A stretch of DNA of 64,000 nucleotides, from positions 372,001 through 436,000 of the forward strand of contig NZ_JMLV01000001.1 of assembly GCF_000686045.1 (NCBI RefSeq), given 5' to 3'. The position numbers and the translations under genes were made by a program. Below the pieces are notes generated by a model, which saw only the letters and a program-made list of their open reading frames with translations, did no database searches and was not told the origin of the DNA. Below, piece by piece: positions 1 through 9,874 of this stretch (within the stretch, counting starts at the first letter, position 1; each line of letters begins with the position of its first letter). Origin of the DNA: Fodinicurvata fenggangensis DSM 21160. Lineage in GTDB: Bacteria > Pseudomonadota > Alphaproteobacteria > Kiloniellales > DSM-21159.

Positions 1-1
1 G

Positions 2-595
2 TTCGCGACTCTTGACCCGACGATGCGGGGGATCCGGCTTCCATCGGGGCTGGAGGCAATACTCTCGGACACTGTTGGCTTCATAACGGACCTGCCGACC
101 GATCTGGTTGCGGCTTTCCGGGCCACTCTGGAAGAAGTGGTGGCCGCCGATGTCATACTGCACGTGCGTGATGTCTCCCACCCAGAAACAGAACTGCACA
201 AACAGAGTGTCCTTCAGGTTCTGCACGACCTGGGCGTGGCGGGGGAGGATTCTCCCGATGCGAAGCCAATCATCGAGGTTTTCAACAAGATAGATTTGCT
301 GGACCAGGAAGCGCTTGAGAACTGGCGTGCCCTGGCAGAACGCGGGGCCGGCCGGGTCATGGTCTCTGCCGTTAACGGCGAGGGCATAGATTTTCTTCAG
401 GAAATTATAGAACAAAGGTTGCGTGAGCAGGATGAGCTCTTATCTCTCGCCATAGATCTGAAGGACGGTGCAACCCTGGCCTGGTGCTATGAGCATGGGC
501 GGGTCATCTCCCGTCACGATGACGAAAGCAAGGCACATATCCGCGTGTCACTTGATCCGGCAAACGCTGCCCGCTTAAAGGCCTTCGAAGCCTGA
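2..595 (+). CDS. hflX: GTPase HflX, C-terminal part (5' end outside window)
   Basis: This is the C-terminal ~197 residues of the ribosome-associated GTPase HflX, which splits stalled or stressed 70S ribosomes in the cytoplasm. The reading frame is already open at base 2, where the sequence runs Phe-Ala-Thr-Leu-Asp-Pro-Thr, the usual HflX switch I region. After it come the G3 motif (DTVGF), the typical LPTDLVAAF stretch and the G4 motif FNKID, followed by the small C-terminal domain. The gene stops at TGA 593-595, and groESL follows behind its own promoter and operator. In many proteobacteria hfq precedes hflX; that part lies outside the window. Family identification is secure. Only the completeness of the N-terminal half cannot be judged. 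Confidence 0.95.
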   Translation, partial: FATLDPTMRGIRLPSGLEAILSDTVGFITDLPTDLVAAFRATLEEVVAADVILHVRDVSHPETELHKQSVLQVLHDLGVAGEDSPDAKPIIEVFNKIDLLDQEALENWRALAERGAGRVMVSAVNGEGIDFLQEIIEQRLREQDELLSLAIDLKDGATLAWCYEHGRVISRHDDESKAHIRVSLDPANAARLKAFEA

Positions 596-624
596 AACGG
601 GGATTTTCCAAGCCTCTGTAAAGG

Positions 625-652
625 TTGACTCACCCTTGGACCTGAATAGTAT
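625..652 (+). promoter_or_regulatory. Candidate sigma-70-type promoter of groESL
   Basis: TTGACT at 625-630 is followed after 16 bases by TAGTAT at 647-652, a reasonable housekeeping -35/-10 pair. The CIRCE element begins 10 bases past the -10, so the predicted transcription start falls at or next to the operator. That is the usual arrangement for HrcA-repressed groESL. Promoter assignment is by eye only. Confidence 0.5.
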
Positions 653-662
653 GCCGGACTTG

Positions 663-689
663 TTAGCACTCTATGCGGATGAGTGCTTA
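663..689 (+). promoter_or_regulatory. CIRCE operator (HrcA binding site) upstream of groES
   Basis: TTAGCACTC at 663-671 and GAGTGCTTA at 681-689 are separated by exactly 9 bases, which matches the CIRCE layout TTAGCACTC-N9-GAGTGCTAA. The left arm is perfect. The right arm differs at one position (T for A at its eighth base). CIRCE is bound by the heat-shock repressor HrcA, so the groESL operon is probably derepressed on heat or protein-folding stress. hrcA itself is not in the window. Confidence 0.93.
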
Positions 690-747
690 AAGCTTTCATT
701 CACAACATAACCGTCGTTACCAAACGTCCTTAACGAGGAGATAGCAG

Positions 748-1035
748 ATGAAATTTCGGCCGCTGCATGACCGCGTCGTCGTCGAGCCGCTGGACCAGGA
801 AGAGAAAACCGTTGGCGGAATCATCATTCCCGATTCGGCAAAGGAGAAGCCGATGCAGGGCAAGGTGCTCGCGGTCGGTCCCGGCGCCCGTGGCGATGAT
901 GGCAAGGCGATCCCGCTTGATGTCAAGGAGGGCGATACCGTGCTCTACGGCAAATGGTCCGGCACAGAAGTCAAGGTTGATGGCAAGGATGTGCTGATCA
1001 TGCGTGAAAACGACATCATGGGCGTCACAAGCTGA
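748..1035 (+). CDS. groES: Co-chaperonin GroES (Hsp10)
   Basis: A 95-residue protein, the normal length of GroES, which forms the heptameric lid on the GroEL cage in the cytoplasm. It opens with the family signature [13 protein letters not shown]. Residues about 18-35 ([16 protein letters not shown]) are the mobile loop that contacts GroEL. The C-terminal part ([15 protein letters not shown]) is also typical. The start is supported by the purine-rich ribosome binding site AACGAGGAGAT just upstream. It is the first gene of a two-gene operon under CIRCE control, with groEL starting 68 bases downstream. Confidence 0.98.
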   Translation: MKFRPLHDRVVVEPLDQEEKTVGGIIIPDSAKEKPMQGKVLAVGPGARGDDGKAIPLDVKEGDTVLYGKWSGTEVKVDGKDVLIMRENDIMGVTS

Positions 1036-1043
1036 TTGCCTGA

Positions 1044-2774
<1,731 letters not shown>

Positions 2775-2804
2775 GCCTAGCCTCCAAGCACCCGTTGGTT
2801 TTGC

Positions 2805-2841
2805 AGAGCCGCAGGAGTTATCCTGCGGCTCTGTTTCTTTT
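2805..2841 (+). terminator. Rho-independent terminator of groESL
   Basis: A perfect 12-bp stem (2805-2816 with 2821-2832) encloses a 4-base GTTA loop and is followed by the T-rich run GTTTCTTTT at 2833-2841. It lies 31 bases after the groEL stop and before the next gene, so it ends the groESL transcript. Confidence 0.92.
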
Positions 2842-2868
2842 GGTGTGTCTCACGTGATAACGAGTTCG

Positions 2869-3687
2869 ATGTCTCTTCCCGCCCCAGAAAAGGTAACGGC
2901 TCTTGTGCGGCAGGCCGCCGCAGAGTTGGTTCTGCCCAGATTTCGCAAGCTGCGAGAAGAGGACATTCGTGAAAAGATGAGAGGCGACCTGGTGACGGTT
3001 GCCGATGAAGAAGTGGAAGACTTCCTGTCCGATCGCCTGGTTTCCCTCTTGCCTGGCTCGGTGGTGGTCGGCGAAGAAGCAACAGAGCGAAAACCGGAAG
3101 GACTGGATGAACTGGCCACACAGAAGCCTGTCTGGATCATTGACCCTGTCGACGGCACGACAAACTTCGCTCGAGGCAATGATCGTTTTGCCGTAATGGT
3201 CGCGCTTGCCGAGCAGGGAACCTTGCAGTCGGCGTGGATTTACGCACCTGTTCAGAATATCCTGCTGCAGGCACAGGCAGGTAAGGGGGCCTGGATTAAT
3301 GAAGAGCGACTTCCAGCATTGGAGCCCGTTTCACATCCTCGGCAGTTGATTGGTAGCCTGCACTTCGGAAGCCATGGAAGGCCGGAATTGCTGCGCCGCT
3401 TCGAAAGAAACCGCTCGAAACTGAGCACCCTGAAAAGCCTGCGCTGTGCTGGCCATGAGTATATCCGGCTGGCGAGGGGAGAAAGCAGATTCTCCCTCTT
3501 CACCAGAACGAAGCCGTGGGATCATGCACCGGGGGTTCTGATTTACCAGGAGCTAGGTGGTCATGCTCGTCACCTGCCGACCGGACAGGCGTATGATATC
3601 GCTGAGAGCGATCCGGGGCCGCTTCTTTTGGCCCCGGATGCATCGAGCTGGGATAGCCTGAGAGACAGCCTGCTTTCTTCCGGATAG
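2869..3687 (+). CDS. Inositol monophosphatase family protein
   Basis: A 272-residue member of the FIG superfamily of Mg-dependent, lithium-sensitive phosphatases (inositol monophosphatase, histidinol-phosphatase HisN and CysQ types). The metal-binding motifs are intact: GEE at 68-70, IDPVDGTTNF at 91-100 and WDHAPG at 217-222. The ATG at 2869 is chosen because it gives the normal N-terminus; a GTG at 2854 is also possible, and both lie after the groESL terminator. The substrate cannot be read from sequence. Histidinol phosphate, inositol phosphate and 3'-phosphoadenosine phosphate are all used within the family, and no neighbour points to one. The gene converges with the SDR gene, with 16 bp between the stops. 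Confidence 0.85.
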   Translation: MSLPAPEKVTALVRQAAAELVLPRFRKLREEDIREKMRGDLVTVADEEVEDFLSDRLVSLLPGSVVVGEEATERKPEGLDELATQKPVWIIDPVDGTTNFARGNDRFAVMVALAEQGTLQSAWIYAPVQNILLQAQAGKGAWINEERLPALEPVSHPRQLIGSLHFGSHGRPELLRRFERNRSKLSTLKSLRCAGHEYIRLARGESRFSLFTRTKPWDHAPGVLIYQELGGHARHLPTGQAYDIAESDPGPLLLAPDASSWDSLRDSLLSSG

Positions 3688-3703
3688 ATACTGACAGCCG
3701 GTG

Positions 3704-4489
3704 TTATTGGCTGGAGGGGTAGAGGGCAAAGTTATTGAACGACTGCGCCGTGGGCATGACTTCTATACGGTTGATGTTCATGTGCGGGGGCAGGGTTGCG
3801 GACCAGAAAACGGCTTCGGCAACATCTTCTGCACTCAACACCTTCAAACCTTCGTACGTCGCGCGCGCTTTATCCTCGTCGCCCTTGAAACGGACTTTTG
3901 AGAACTCGGTCTCGGCCATGCCGGGTTCGATGGATGTGACTCTCAGATCCGTTCCGCCCAGATCTGCCCGCAACGTCAGGGAAAAGTGATTGGCAAAGGC
4001 CTTCGTTGCAGCATAGACGTTTCCCCGAGGGGCTGGGTAGTTCCCTGCAACGGAACCGATGTTTATGATATGTCCTTCGTTTCGCTCGGTCATGCTGGGC
4101 AGCAAGGCATGCGTAATCTGCAGCAATCCCGTTACATTCGTCTCTACCATTGTCTGCCAGTTCTTCAAGTCCGCGTTCTGGGAGACTTCTCCGCCCTGCG
4201 CAAGACCGGCATTGTTGACCAGCAGATTTATGCGAGAGAATTCCTGGGGCAGGGCTGTAACAGCGGCTTTCACCGAGGCTTCGTCACGAACATCGAGGGG
4301 CAGGGCGCAGGCCTGGGAGCCGAGTTCTTCCTTCAAGGCTTCCAGACGGTCCTGTCGGCGCCCCGTAATTACGACCCTGGCGCCTTCGGCGACCAGCCGT
4401 CGCGCGATTGCCTCACCAAAACCGGCTGTTGCTCCGGTAATGAATGCGACGAGATTCTGGGCATCATGCCTTTGGTACATTATGTTCAT
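3704..4489 (-). CDS. SDR-family NADP-dependent 3-hydroxy acid dehydrogenase (YdfG-like)
   Basis: A classical short-chain dehydrogenase of 261 residues. The Rossmann cofactor motif TGATAGFG is at 18-25 and NNAG at 92-95. The catalytic residues are Ser146, Tyr159 and Lys163 in the YxxxK arrangement. The overall sequence (ITGRRQDRLEAL, ETNVTGLL, GMAETEFS) resembles E. coli YdfG, which oxidises L-allo-threonine, serine and 3-hydroxypropionate with NADP. An Arg pair after the second strand (GRRQDR) agrees with NADP preference. An ATG at residue 4 is an alternative start. It lies 48 bp downstream of mazG on the same strand. The substrate is inferred by family resemblance only. Confidence 0.82.
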   Translation of the reverse strand: MNIMYQRHDAQNLVAFITGATAGFGEAIARRLVAEGARVVITGRRQDRLEALKEELGSQACALPLDVRDEASVKAAVTALPQEFSRINLLVNNAGLAQGGEVSQNADLKNWQTMVETNVTGLLQITHALLPSMTERNEGHIINIGSVAGNYPAPRGNVYAATKAFANHFSLTLRADLGGTDLRVTSIEPGMAETEFSKVRFKGDEDKARATYEGLKVLSAEDVAEAVFWSATLPPHMNINRIEVMPTAQSFNNFALYPSSQ

Positions 4490-4537
4490 CCGTTCTGGAA
4501 ATTGGGGTTGTTCCGCTTTGCCTCAAGGAAGGGGAAA

Positions 4538-5362
4538 TCAGGAGTCTTTCTTTGCGTCCTGCCAGGCCGCCTCCATCACATCAAGGGGGCTCTCTTGAAG
4601 ATCGGCCCCCCGTGATTCCAGTAGAGCGGCCATCACAAGAAAGCGCTTCTGGAACTTCGCAGTGGCACGATTCAAGGTGCTTTCAGGATCGACCTTCAGG
4701 TGGCGTGCCAGGTTCACGACGGAAAACAACAAGTCACCTGTCTCTTCTTCAATGCGTTCCCTTGAAAAGTTATAAGAAATTTCATCCTTAAGCTCCTGGC
4801 ATTCCTCCATTATCTTATCCAGAACTGGATGAAGCTCTGGCCAGTCGAAACCGGTGCGAGCTGCACGGGACTGCACCTTGCGGGCACGAACGAGGGCAGG
4901 CAGCGCCTTTGGGATATCGTCAAAGAGTTCCAGCTGTCCCTTAACCTGTCGTTCAGCAGCCTTCATCTCCTCCCAGTTCTGGGGCAAGGAGGGTGAGTTA
5001 GAGCTGTCGTTCTCGCTTTCACCAGGGCTGAACACATGTGGATGACGGGTGACCATCTTGTCGGCAATGGTTTTCGCAACGTCATCAAATGTGAAGTGGC
5101 CGGTTTCTTCAGCCATGCGAGCATGGAAGACCACCTGGAACAGCAAATCACCCAGTTCTTCTTTCAGGGCGGCCATGTCGTCATCCTCAATGGCCTCGAT
5201 CACCTCATAGGTTTCTTCAAGTGTATAGGGGGCGATGGTCCTGAATGTCTGCTCTATATCCCAAGGACACCCTGTCTCTGGGTGCCGAAGTTCAGACATG
5301 ACCTGAAGAAGGCGCTCAATGTTCTTTTTCTGGCAGGAATAGGAGGATGGGGTGCTGCTCAC
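4538..5362 (-). CDS. mazG: Nucleoside triphosphate pyrophosphohydrolase MazG
   Basis: A 274-residue protein with the two-lobed MazG architecture. It hydrolyses NTPs and dNTPs to monophosphate plus pyrophosphate and is thought to clean up abnormal nucleotides. The first catalytic lobe has GCPWD at 31-35, EETYEVIEAIEDDD at 49-62 and LKEELGDLLFQ at 66-76, supplying the acidic metal ligands EExxE and ExxD. The second lobe repeats the pattern (EECQELKDE, EEETGDLLF). The length fits the E. coli type, and no essential residue is missing. Its stop is followed by the SDR gene and its start lies 32 bp from the end of the secreted protease gene, all on the minus strand. Confidence 0.95.
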   Translation of the reverse strand: MSSTPSSYSCQKKNIERLLQVMSELRHPETGCPWDIEQTFRTIAPYTLEETYEVIEAIEDDDMAALKEELGDLLFQVVFHARMAEETGHFTFDDVAKTIADKMVTRHPHVFSPGESENDSSNSPSLPQNWEEMKAAERQVKGQLELFDDIPKALPALVRARKVQSRAARTGFDWPELHPVLDKIMEECQELKDEISYNFSRERIEEETGDLLFSVVNLARHLKVDPESTLNRATAKFQKRFLVMAALLESRGADLQESPLDVMEAAWQDAKKDS

Positions 5363-5394
5363 ATCTGGACCTTTCTTCTTTCCATGGCGGCCTT

Positions 5395-6240
5395 TCAGGG
5401 CAGCAGGCCCTTGGCTCTCAACATTTCGCTGAAATTGAGGGCAGGGACCGCAACGCCATAATTCCGGCTTCCGTATTGGCGCACAGCCACACTGACGCCG
5501 AGGATCCTGTATTCTCCGTCCCGGGACTTCATAAGAAGGGCCGATCCGGAATCTCCGCGGGTCGCATCACAGTTATGAAGCAGGATACGTCCGCTCTCGG
5601 CCGTTCCCTCTACGGAACAGCCATTATGCGCAGCCAGGAGGTGAGCGCGATCCTGACTGTATCCGGCTCTCAATATTGACGGTTCTGCTGGCAGCTTAAG
5701 GTTTTGTCCGTCACGTGTGAACTCGTGGACCGGTAACGGTCGAAGCGGGATCTCCTTCCGCAACTCAACAAGCGCCCAGTCATTGGAAAGCGTATCGCCG
5801 TCCGAGGTACCATACTGAAATCCCTCTGCCAGGTGGATGCTGCGTGCCTTGGAGTGGGCGATATAGCTGTCTCTCTTGTAGCCAGCGACAAAATGAATCT
5901 CTTCAGGGGCCAACGGGCGTGCGTTCCTGGAGTCGAACATGCAATGCGCAGCTGTCAGCACATGGCGCGGGGCAATCAGGGTGCCCGTACAAAAGCCGCC
6001 AACTGTTCGATTGATTCGCCCAATGGAACTCCATGGCCAAGCAGAGCTGTCAATTGGAACGCGGTTGTCGCTCCCGATTATGCCTGGCAGTGAGAGCGTA
6101 TCTTGTGCTTCAACAGGATGGAAATGAACGCTGAGCAGCGCAAAGGACAGAGCCAGAAGGGACAGGCGCATGCCGCTCACGGCCTGCCTCATAGCCGTAG
6201 ATATAATTCGCATAATGTATATTATGGAAAATAATTTCAT
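5395..6240 (-). CDS. Secreted trypsin-like serine protease (S1 family)
   Basis: A 281-residue protein with a hydrophobic export segment at about 25-37 followed by VEAQ, consistent with signal-peptide cleavage near residue 46. The trypsin-fold triad is visible as His99 (LTAAHC), Asp154 (SNDWALVEL) and Ser231 (GDSGSAL). Cys84 and Cys100 flank the His loop, and Cys208 and Cys224 lie before the Ser loop, suggesting two disulfides and a periplasmic or extracellular location. The first ATG is chosen because AGGA lies 8 bases upstream; the signal peptide could also start at residue 24. The natural substrate is unknown. The gene lies 10 bp downstream of the DUF1499 gene. Confidence 0.85.
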   Translation of the reverse strand: MKLFSIIYIMRIISTAMRQAVSGMRLSLLALSFALLSVHFHPVEAQDTLSLPGIIGSDNRVPIDSSAWPWSSIGRINRTVGGFCTGTLIAPRHVLTAAHCMFDSRNARPLAPEEIHFVAGYKRDSYIAHSKARSIHLAEGFQYGTSDGDTLSNDWALVELRKEIPLRPLPVHEFTRDGQNLKLPAEPSILRAGYSQDRAHLLAAHNGCSVEGTAESGRILLHNCDATRGDSGSALLMKSRDGEYRILGVSVAVRQYGSRNYGVAVPALNFSEMLRAKGLLP

Positions 6241-6250
6241 TATCTTCGTC

Positions 6251-6664
6251 CTAGCTCAGCGCCCTAGATAGATCGGACAACCAGGCGCGCACGCGCCTGC
6301 GGTTTACCCCAAAGTCATGATACCCCGTTACAGAGCGGCTGAAGACCACAAGACTGCTGGAAACAGGCGTCTCATTAAGCTGCAGTCCCCAGACCTGGAT
6401 GATATCCTTGAAGCCGAACAGCACTGATTTCTGTTCATAGACATCGGATTCCTCGCTGCTGTTGGCGCTGTACAAACAACGGGTGCGCGGCTGTCCAAGG
6501 ACGACCTCCCGGAAGCTGGCCCGGAGCACCTGGGCAGCAAGTCCAAAATTGGGAACGATGGTACCCGCGATGTCCTCGCGAAGACCTTGTGGTCCGGCAA
6601 AGTGCCAGTTTGGACTGGAGGGCGGTTCAAGCGCCTTGATGTCTTCGAGAGCCCCTGATGTCAC
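6251..6664 (-). CDS. DUF1499-like protein
   Basis: A 137-residue protein starting at a GTG that overlaps the MBL-hydrolase stop by 4 bp (GTGA), so the two genes are translationally coupled. The N-terminal PPSSPN resembles the SSPN motif of DUF1499 proteins. The C-terminal block SRSVTGYHDFGVNRRRVRAWL matches the family's usual ending (SRVG..DFGVNxxRIR). No signal peptide or membrane segment is seen. DUF1499 proteins have no settled function. Assignment to the family is by motif resemblance and is moderate. Confidence 0.6.
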   Translation of the reverse strand: MTSGALEDIKALEPPSSPNWHFAGPQGLREDIAGTIVPNFGLAAQVLRASFREVVLGQPRTRCLYSANSSEESDVYEQKSVLFGFKDIIQVWGLQLNETPVSSSLVVFSRSVTGYHDFGVNRRRVRAWLSDLSRALS

Positions 6665-7449
6665 CCTTCACACTGCAGAACCATGCCGTCATAGGCTGGT
6701 TCCACCCCCTTGGGACAAAGCGCCTTCACGTGATCGTAATCCATCGTGTGGTTCATATGGGTCAGCACAGCCTGACGCGGTTGCACTTCCCTGATCCACT
6801 TGAGGGTCTTCTCGAAATGGGCGTGGGTTGGATGCGGTTCCATGCGCAGGCTATCAACAATCCAGGTTTCAATGCCTTTCAGTTTTTCCAGTTCCTTATC
6901 CTGAAAATCTACAACATCCGTGGAATAGGCAAGATTGCCGACGCGAAAGCCCGTCGTCTCGATATTTCCGTGTGACTGTCGGATAGCTGTAATTGTGACG
7001 CCTTCAGCTTCGAAATCACCGTAGTCAAAGACCCTGTCTGCAAGCATTGCAGGGTAAAGACGGCTGTTTGTATGCGTGGATTCAAAAGCATAGGAGAATT
7101 TTGGTGTCAGGCTTTCATGTGTCTCGCGTGACATGTAGGCCGGAATAGGAGTTGAGCGGCCATAGGCAAAGGCACGCAGGTCATCGAGGCCATGCGTGTG
7201 ATCAGCATGATCGTGCGTGAAGAGCACCATGTCGATCTGCTGGATGCCTTCACTGAGCACCTGTGCACGAAGATCCGGCGAGGTGTCGATCAGAATGCCT
7301 GCTCTCTGCCCGGTTTCAATGTGTATTGAGCAGCGTCGCCGCCTATTCCTGGGGTTGTCCGGGCTGCAGGAACGCCAATCCCCACCAGGTTTCCCCGACG
7401 CCAGGGGAACGCCTCCCGAGCCGCCACATCCAAGGACCTTCACCTTCAT
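6661..7449 (-). CDS. MBL-fold metallo-hydrolase (PhnP-like)
   Basis: A 262-residue metallo-beta-lactamase-fold protein with the metal-binding HxHxDH motif (THDHADHTHG; His79, His81, Asp83, His84) and downstream histidines (RQSHGN; LTHMNH). The N-terminal VLGCGGSGGVP and the ILIDTSPDLR block are typical of the PhnP/RNase Z-like branch, whose members include cyclic phosphodiesterases. The ATG at 7449 overlaps the tatD stop by 4 bp (ATGA) and is preferred over an upstream ATG at 7461. It follows tatD in a conserved alphaproteobacterial order metG-tatD-MBL. The precise substrate is not known. Confidence 0.85.
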   Translation of the reverse strand: MKVKVLGCGGSGGVPLASGKPGGDWRSCSPDNPRNRRRRCSIHIETGQRAGILIDTSPDLRAQVLSEGIQQIDMVLFTHDHADHTHGLDDLRAFAYGRSTPIPAYMSRETHESLTPKFSYAFESTHTNSRLYPAMLADRVFDYGDFEAEGVTITAIRQSHGNIETTGFRVGNLAYSTDVVDFQDKELEKLKGIETWIVDSLRMEPHPTHAHFEKTLKWIREVQPRQAVLTHMNHTMDYDHVKALCPKGVEPAYDGMVLQCEG

Positions 7450-8246
7450 GTGGAAGGACATGCCTCTTTCATTGACGCCTTACTGAAGAGGCAATTGAAA
7501 TTTTCCGTGGTTTTCTGCGCCAAGTCCTGGGGTGTGATGCCCTTGATCTCGGCAAGTTTCTCTGCCGTGTGAACAACATAAGACGGTTCATTTCTCTTCC
7601 CGCGCTTGGGTATCGGTGCCAGGAAGGGAGAATCCGTTTCGACCAGAAGCCTGTTCATGGGGACAGCGCGCACGGTCTCGCGCAGGCTTTCCGCCTTCTT
7701 GAAGGTTACGATTCCGGCAAGAGAGATATAAAAGCCAATATCCAATGCAGCCTCTGCAAGCGCGGGGCCGGCCGTGAAGCAGTGGATTACACCGGGAAAG
7801 GCCCCAGCCTTGTGCTCTTCGCGCAGGATGGCAATTGTGTCGTCATCGGCATCGCGGGCATGAACGATCAAGGGCAAGCCGCTTTCCCGTGCAGCTGCGA
7901 TGTGAGCACGAAAGGACTCCTGCTGGGCTTCTCGGGGGCTGTTTTCATAATAGTAGTCCAGTCCCGTCTCCCCGATTCCGACCACCTTGGGGTCGTCTGT
8001 GAACTCGAGCAAGCGGTCGGCATTCTTCACGCCTTCCTGACCAGCTTCATGCGGATGAACACCAACCGAGCAGAAGATGCCGGGATAGCGTCGGGCTATT
8101 CCAAGAACCCGGTCAAATTCGGACAGCTTCGTACAGATGGTCACGAGGCGTTCGACACCATTTGCATGTGCCCGGGCGACGATCTCGTCGAGATTGGCGC
8201 CATCGTGCTCCAGATAATCAAGGTGGCAGTGTGAATCAACAAGCAT
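7446..8246 (-). CDS. tatD: TatD family metal-dependent deoxyribonuclease
   Basis: A 266-residue TIM-barrel hydrolase of the TatD/YcfH family, whose members are 3'-5' exonucleases acting on damaged DNA and RNA. The metal ligands are visible: DSHCHLD at residues 4-10, the GETGLDYYY block, and His pairs in VHARDA and HCFTAG, with LVETDSPFLAP near the C-terminus. The ATG at 8246 is chosen because the family always begins with Asp-Ser/Thr-His-x-His a few residues in. This leaves one base between the metG stop and this start. It is the middle gene of metG-tatD-MBL. Confidence 0.93.
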   Translation of the reverse strand: MLVDSHCHLDYLEHDGANLDEIVARAHANGVERLVTICTKLSEFDRVLGIARRYPGIFCSVGVHPHEAGQEGVKNADRLLEFTDDPKVVGIGETGLDYYYENSPREAQQESFRAHIAAARESGLPLIVHARDADDDTIAILREEHKAGAFPGVIHCFTAGPALAEAALDIGFYISLAGIVTFKKAESLRETVRAVPMNRLLVETDSPFLAPIPKRGKRNEPSYVVHTAEKLAEIKGITPQDLAQKTTENFNCLFSKASMKEACPST

Positions 8247-8247
8247 A

Positions 8248-9810
8248 TCAAGAGGTTTTTTGACTTTCTTCAGGTTCAATATAACGAGGAAATATGCCTT
8301 CAGGCTTGGGCAGTACCTCGCCAGGCTGCAAGCCTGCTTCCAAGTATGCGAAGCTGCGCTGTTCGCCCGATACATTCAACTGGTCCAGAAGACGGCTCAT
8401 GGCATCCGGCATGACAGGCTGGATCATCAAAGCCAGTCGTCGGACCGTATCCGCGAGAACATAGAGCACAGTCCCCATACGCTCGCGGTCAGTCTTGCGC
8501 AGCACCCACGGGGCTTGCTCATCCACATAGCGATTGGCATCACCGACGATCTGCCATATGGCCTCAAGGCCACGATGGAAGGTCTGTTGCGAAAATTCCT
8601 GCCTGACCGTTTGCAGGACACCGGCTGCCTTGTCCAACAAGACACGGTCCGACGAATGATATTCACCGGGCGCCGGCACACTGGCATCACAGTTCTTGTG
8701 AATCATGGACAAGACGCGCTGGGCAAGGTTCCCGAGGTCGTTTGCCAGGTCACCGTTCAGGCGTGCCACCATGGTCTCGTGACTGATGTAGCCATCGGAG
8801 CCAAATGGGACTTCCCGTAAAAGGTAGTAGCGCACGGGATCCAATCCATAGCTCTCCACAAGATCCTGTGGGCGGAGAACATTGCCCAGAGACTTCGACA
8901 TCTTCTCGCCGCGATTCATCAACCAGCCATGCGCGTAGATGCGACGCGGCAGAGGCAGTCCGGCAGCCATCAGGAAAGCTGGCCAGTAAACGGCGTGGAA
9001 GCGCAGGATGTCCTTGCCCACCATATGCACGTCGGCTGGCCAGTATTTCCGGAACGAGGCGCAGTCTGTATCCGGATAGCCTACAGCCGTGATGTAGTTG
9101 GTCAGGGCGTCCAGCCAGACATATACGACATGTTCGGGATCGTCCGGTACGGGTATCCCCCAGTTGAAGGTTGTCCGGCTGACCGAAAGATCACGCAATC
9201 CGCCCCTCACGAAGGAAATGACTTCATTTCGGCGGCTTTCCGGACCTATGAAGTCAGGGTTCTCCTCATAAAACTTCAGCAGCGGCTCTTGCCAACGGGA
9301 CAGGCGAAAGAAGTAGGAAGGCTCTTCCAGCCATTCGGCCTCTGCGCCTGAAGGGGCAATCATGCGTCCTTCCTCGTCTCGAGTCAGTTCATCCTCGTTG
9401 TAGAAGGCCTCGTCGCGGACCGCATACCATCCCGAATAGCTGCCAAGGTAGATGTCCCCGGATGCAACGAGCGCCTTCCAGATGGCTTGCACGGCTTCCT
9501 TGTGTCGAGGCTCCGTCGTGCGGATGAAATCGTCATTGGAGTAGTTCATCTGGCGTGCAAGAGCGCGGAAGTTCTCGCTGACCTCATCCGTGAACTGCTG
9601 GGGTTCAACGCCTGCCTTTCGGGCGGACTTCTCGACCTTCTGGCCGTGCTCATCGGTGCCGGTCAGGAAATGGACGTCCCGCCCATCAAGACGCATGAAG
9701 CGGGCCAGGACGTCGCAGGCCAGTGTTGTATAGGCATGCCCGATGTGTGGAACATCGTTCACGTAGTAGATAGGTGTCGTGACGTAGTAGCGGTCCTGAT
9801 CACGCGTCAT
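8248..9810 (-). CDS. metG: Methionine--tRNA ligase
   Basis: A 520-residue class I aminoacyl-tRNA synthetase charging initiator and elongator tRNA-Met. The HIGH motif is at 22-25 (PHIGHAYTT) and KMSKS at 303-307. Between them the characteristic SGWYAVRDEAFY is present with no four-cysteine zinc knuckle, which places it in the shorter metal-free MetG type common in alphaproteobacteria. The anticodon-binding helical domain follows, and there is no C-terminal tRNA-binding extension. It sits in a minus-strand run between holB and tatD. Confidence 0.97.
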   Translation of the reverse strand: MTRDQDRYYVTTPIYYVNDVPHIGHAYTTLACDVLARFMRLDGRDVHFLTGTDEHGQKVEKSARKAGVEPQQFTDEVSENFRALARQMNYSNDDFIRTTEPRHKEAVQAIWKALVASGDIYLGSYSGWYAVRDEAFYNEDELTRDEEGRMIAPSGAEAEWLEEPSYFFRLSRWQEPLLKFYEENPDFIGPESRRNEVISFVRGGLRDLSVSRTTFNWGIPVPDDPEHVVYVWLDALTNYITAVGYPDTDCASFRKYWPADVHMVGKDILRFHAVYWPAFLMAAGLPLPRRIYAHGWLMNRGEKMSKSLGNVLRPQDLVESYGLDPVRYYLLREVPFGSDGYISHETMVARLNGDLANDLGNLAQRVLSMIHKNCDASVPAPGEYHSSDRVLLDKAAGVLQTVRQEFSQQTFHRGLEAIWQIVGDANRYVDEQAPWVLRKTDRERMGTVLYVLADTVRRLALMIQPVMPDAMSRLLDQLNVSGEQRSFAYLEAGLQPGEVLPKPEGIFPRYIEPEESQKTS

Positions 9811-9874
9811 TTCTTTTTGTCGACTCCCGACTGGCTATAGCGCGAACTCAAACATTCAGCCCGAAACAGGAGCT

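Noticed and set aside
3986-4615. A 209-codon plus-strand frame opposite the SDR gene
   Set aside because: The SDR gene has all catalytic residues, and this frame has no motifs.
7569-8234. A 221-codon plus-strand frame opposite tatD
   Set aside because: TatD has intact metal motifs on the minus strand, and this frame shows none.
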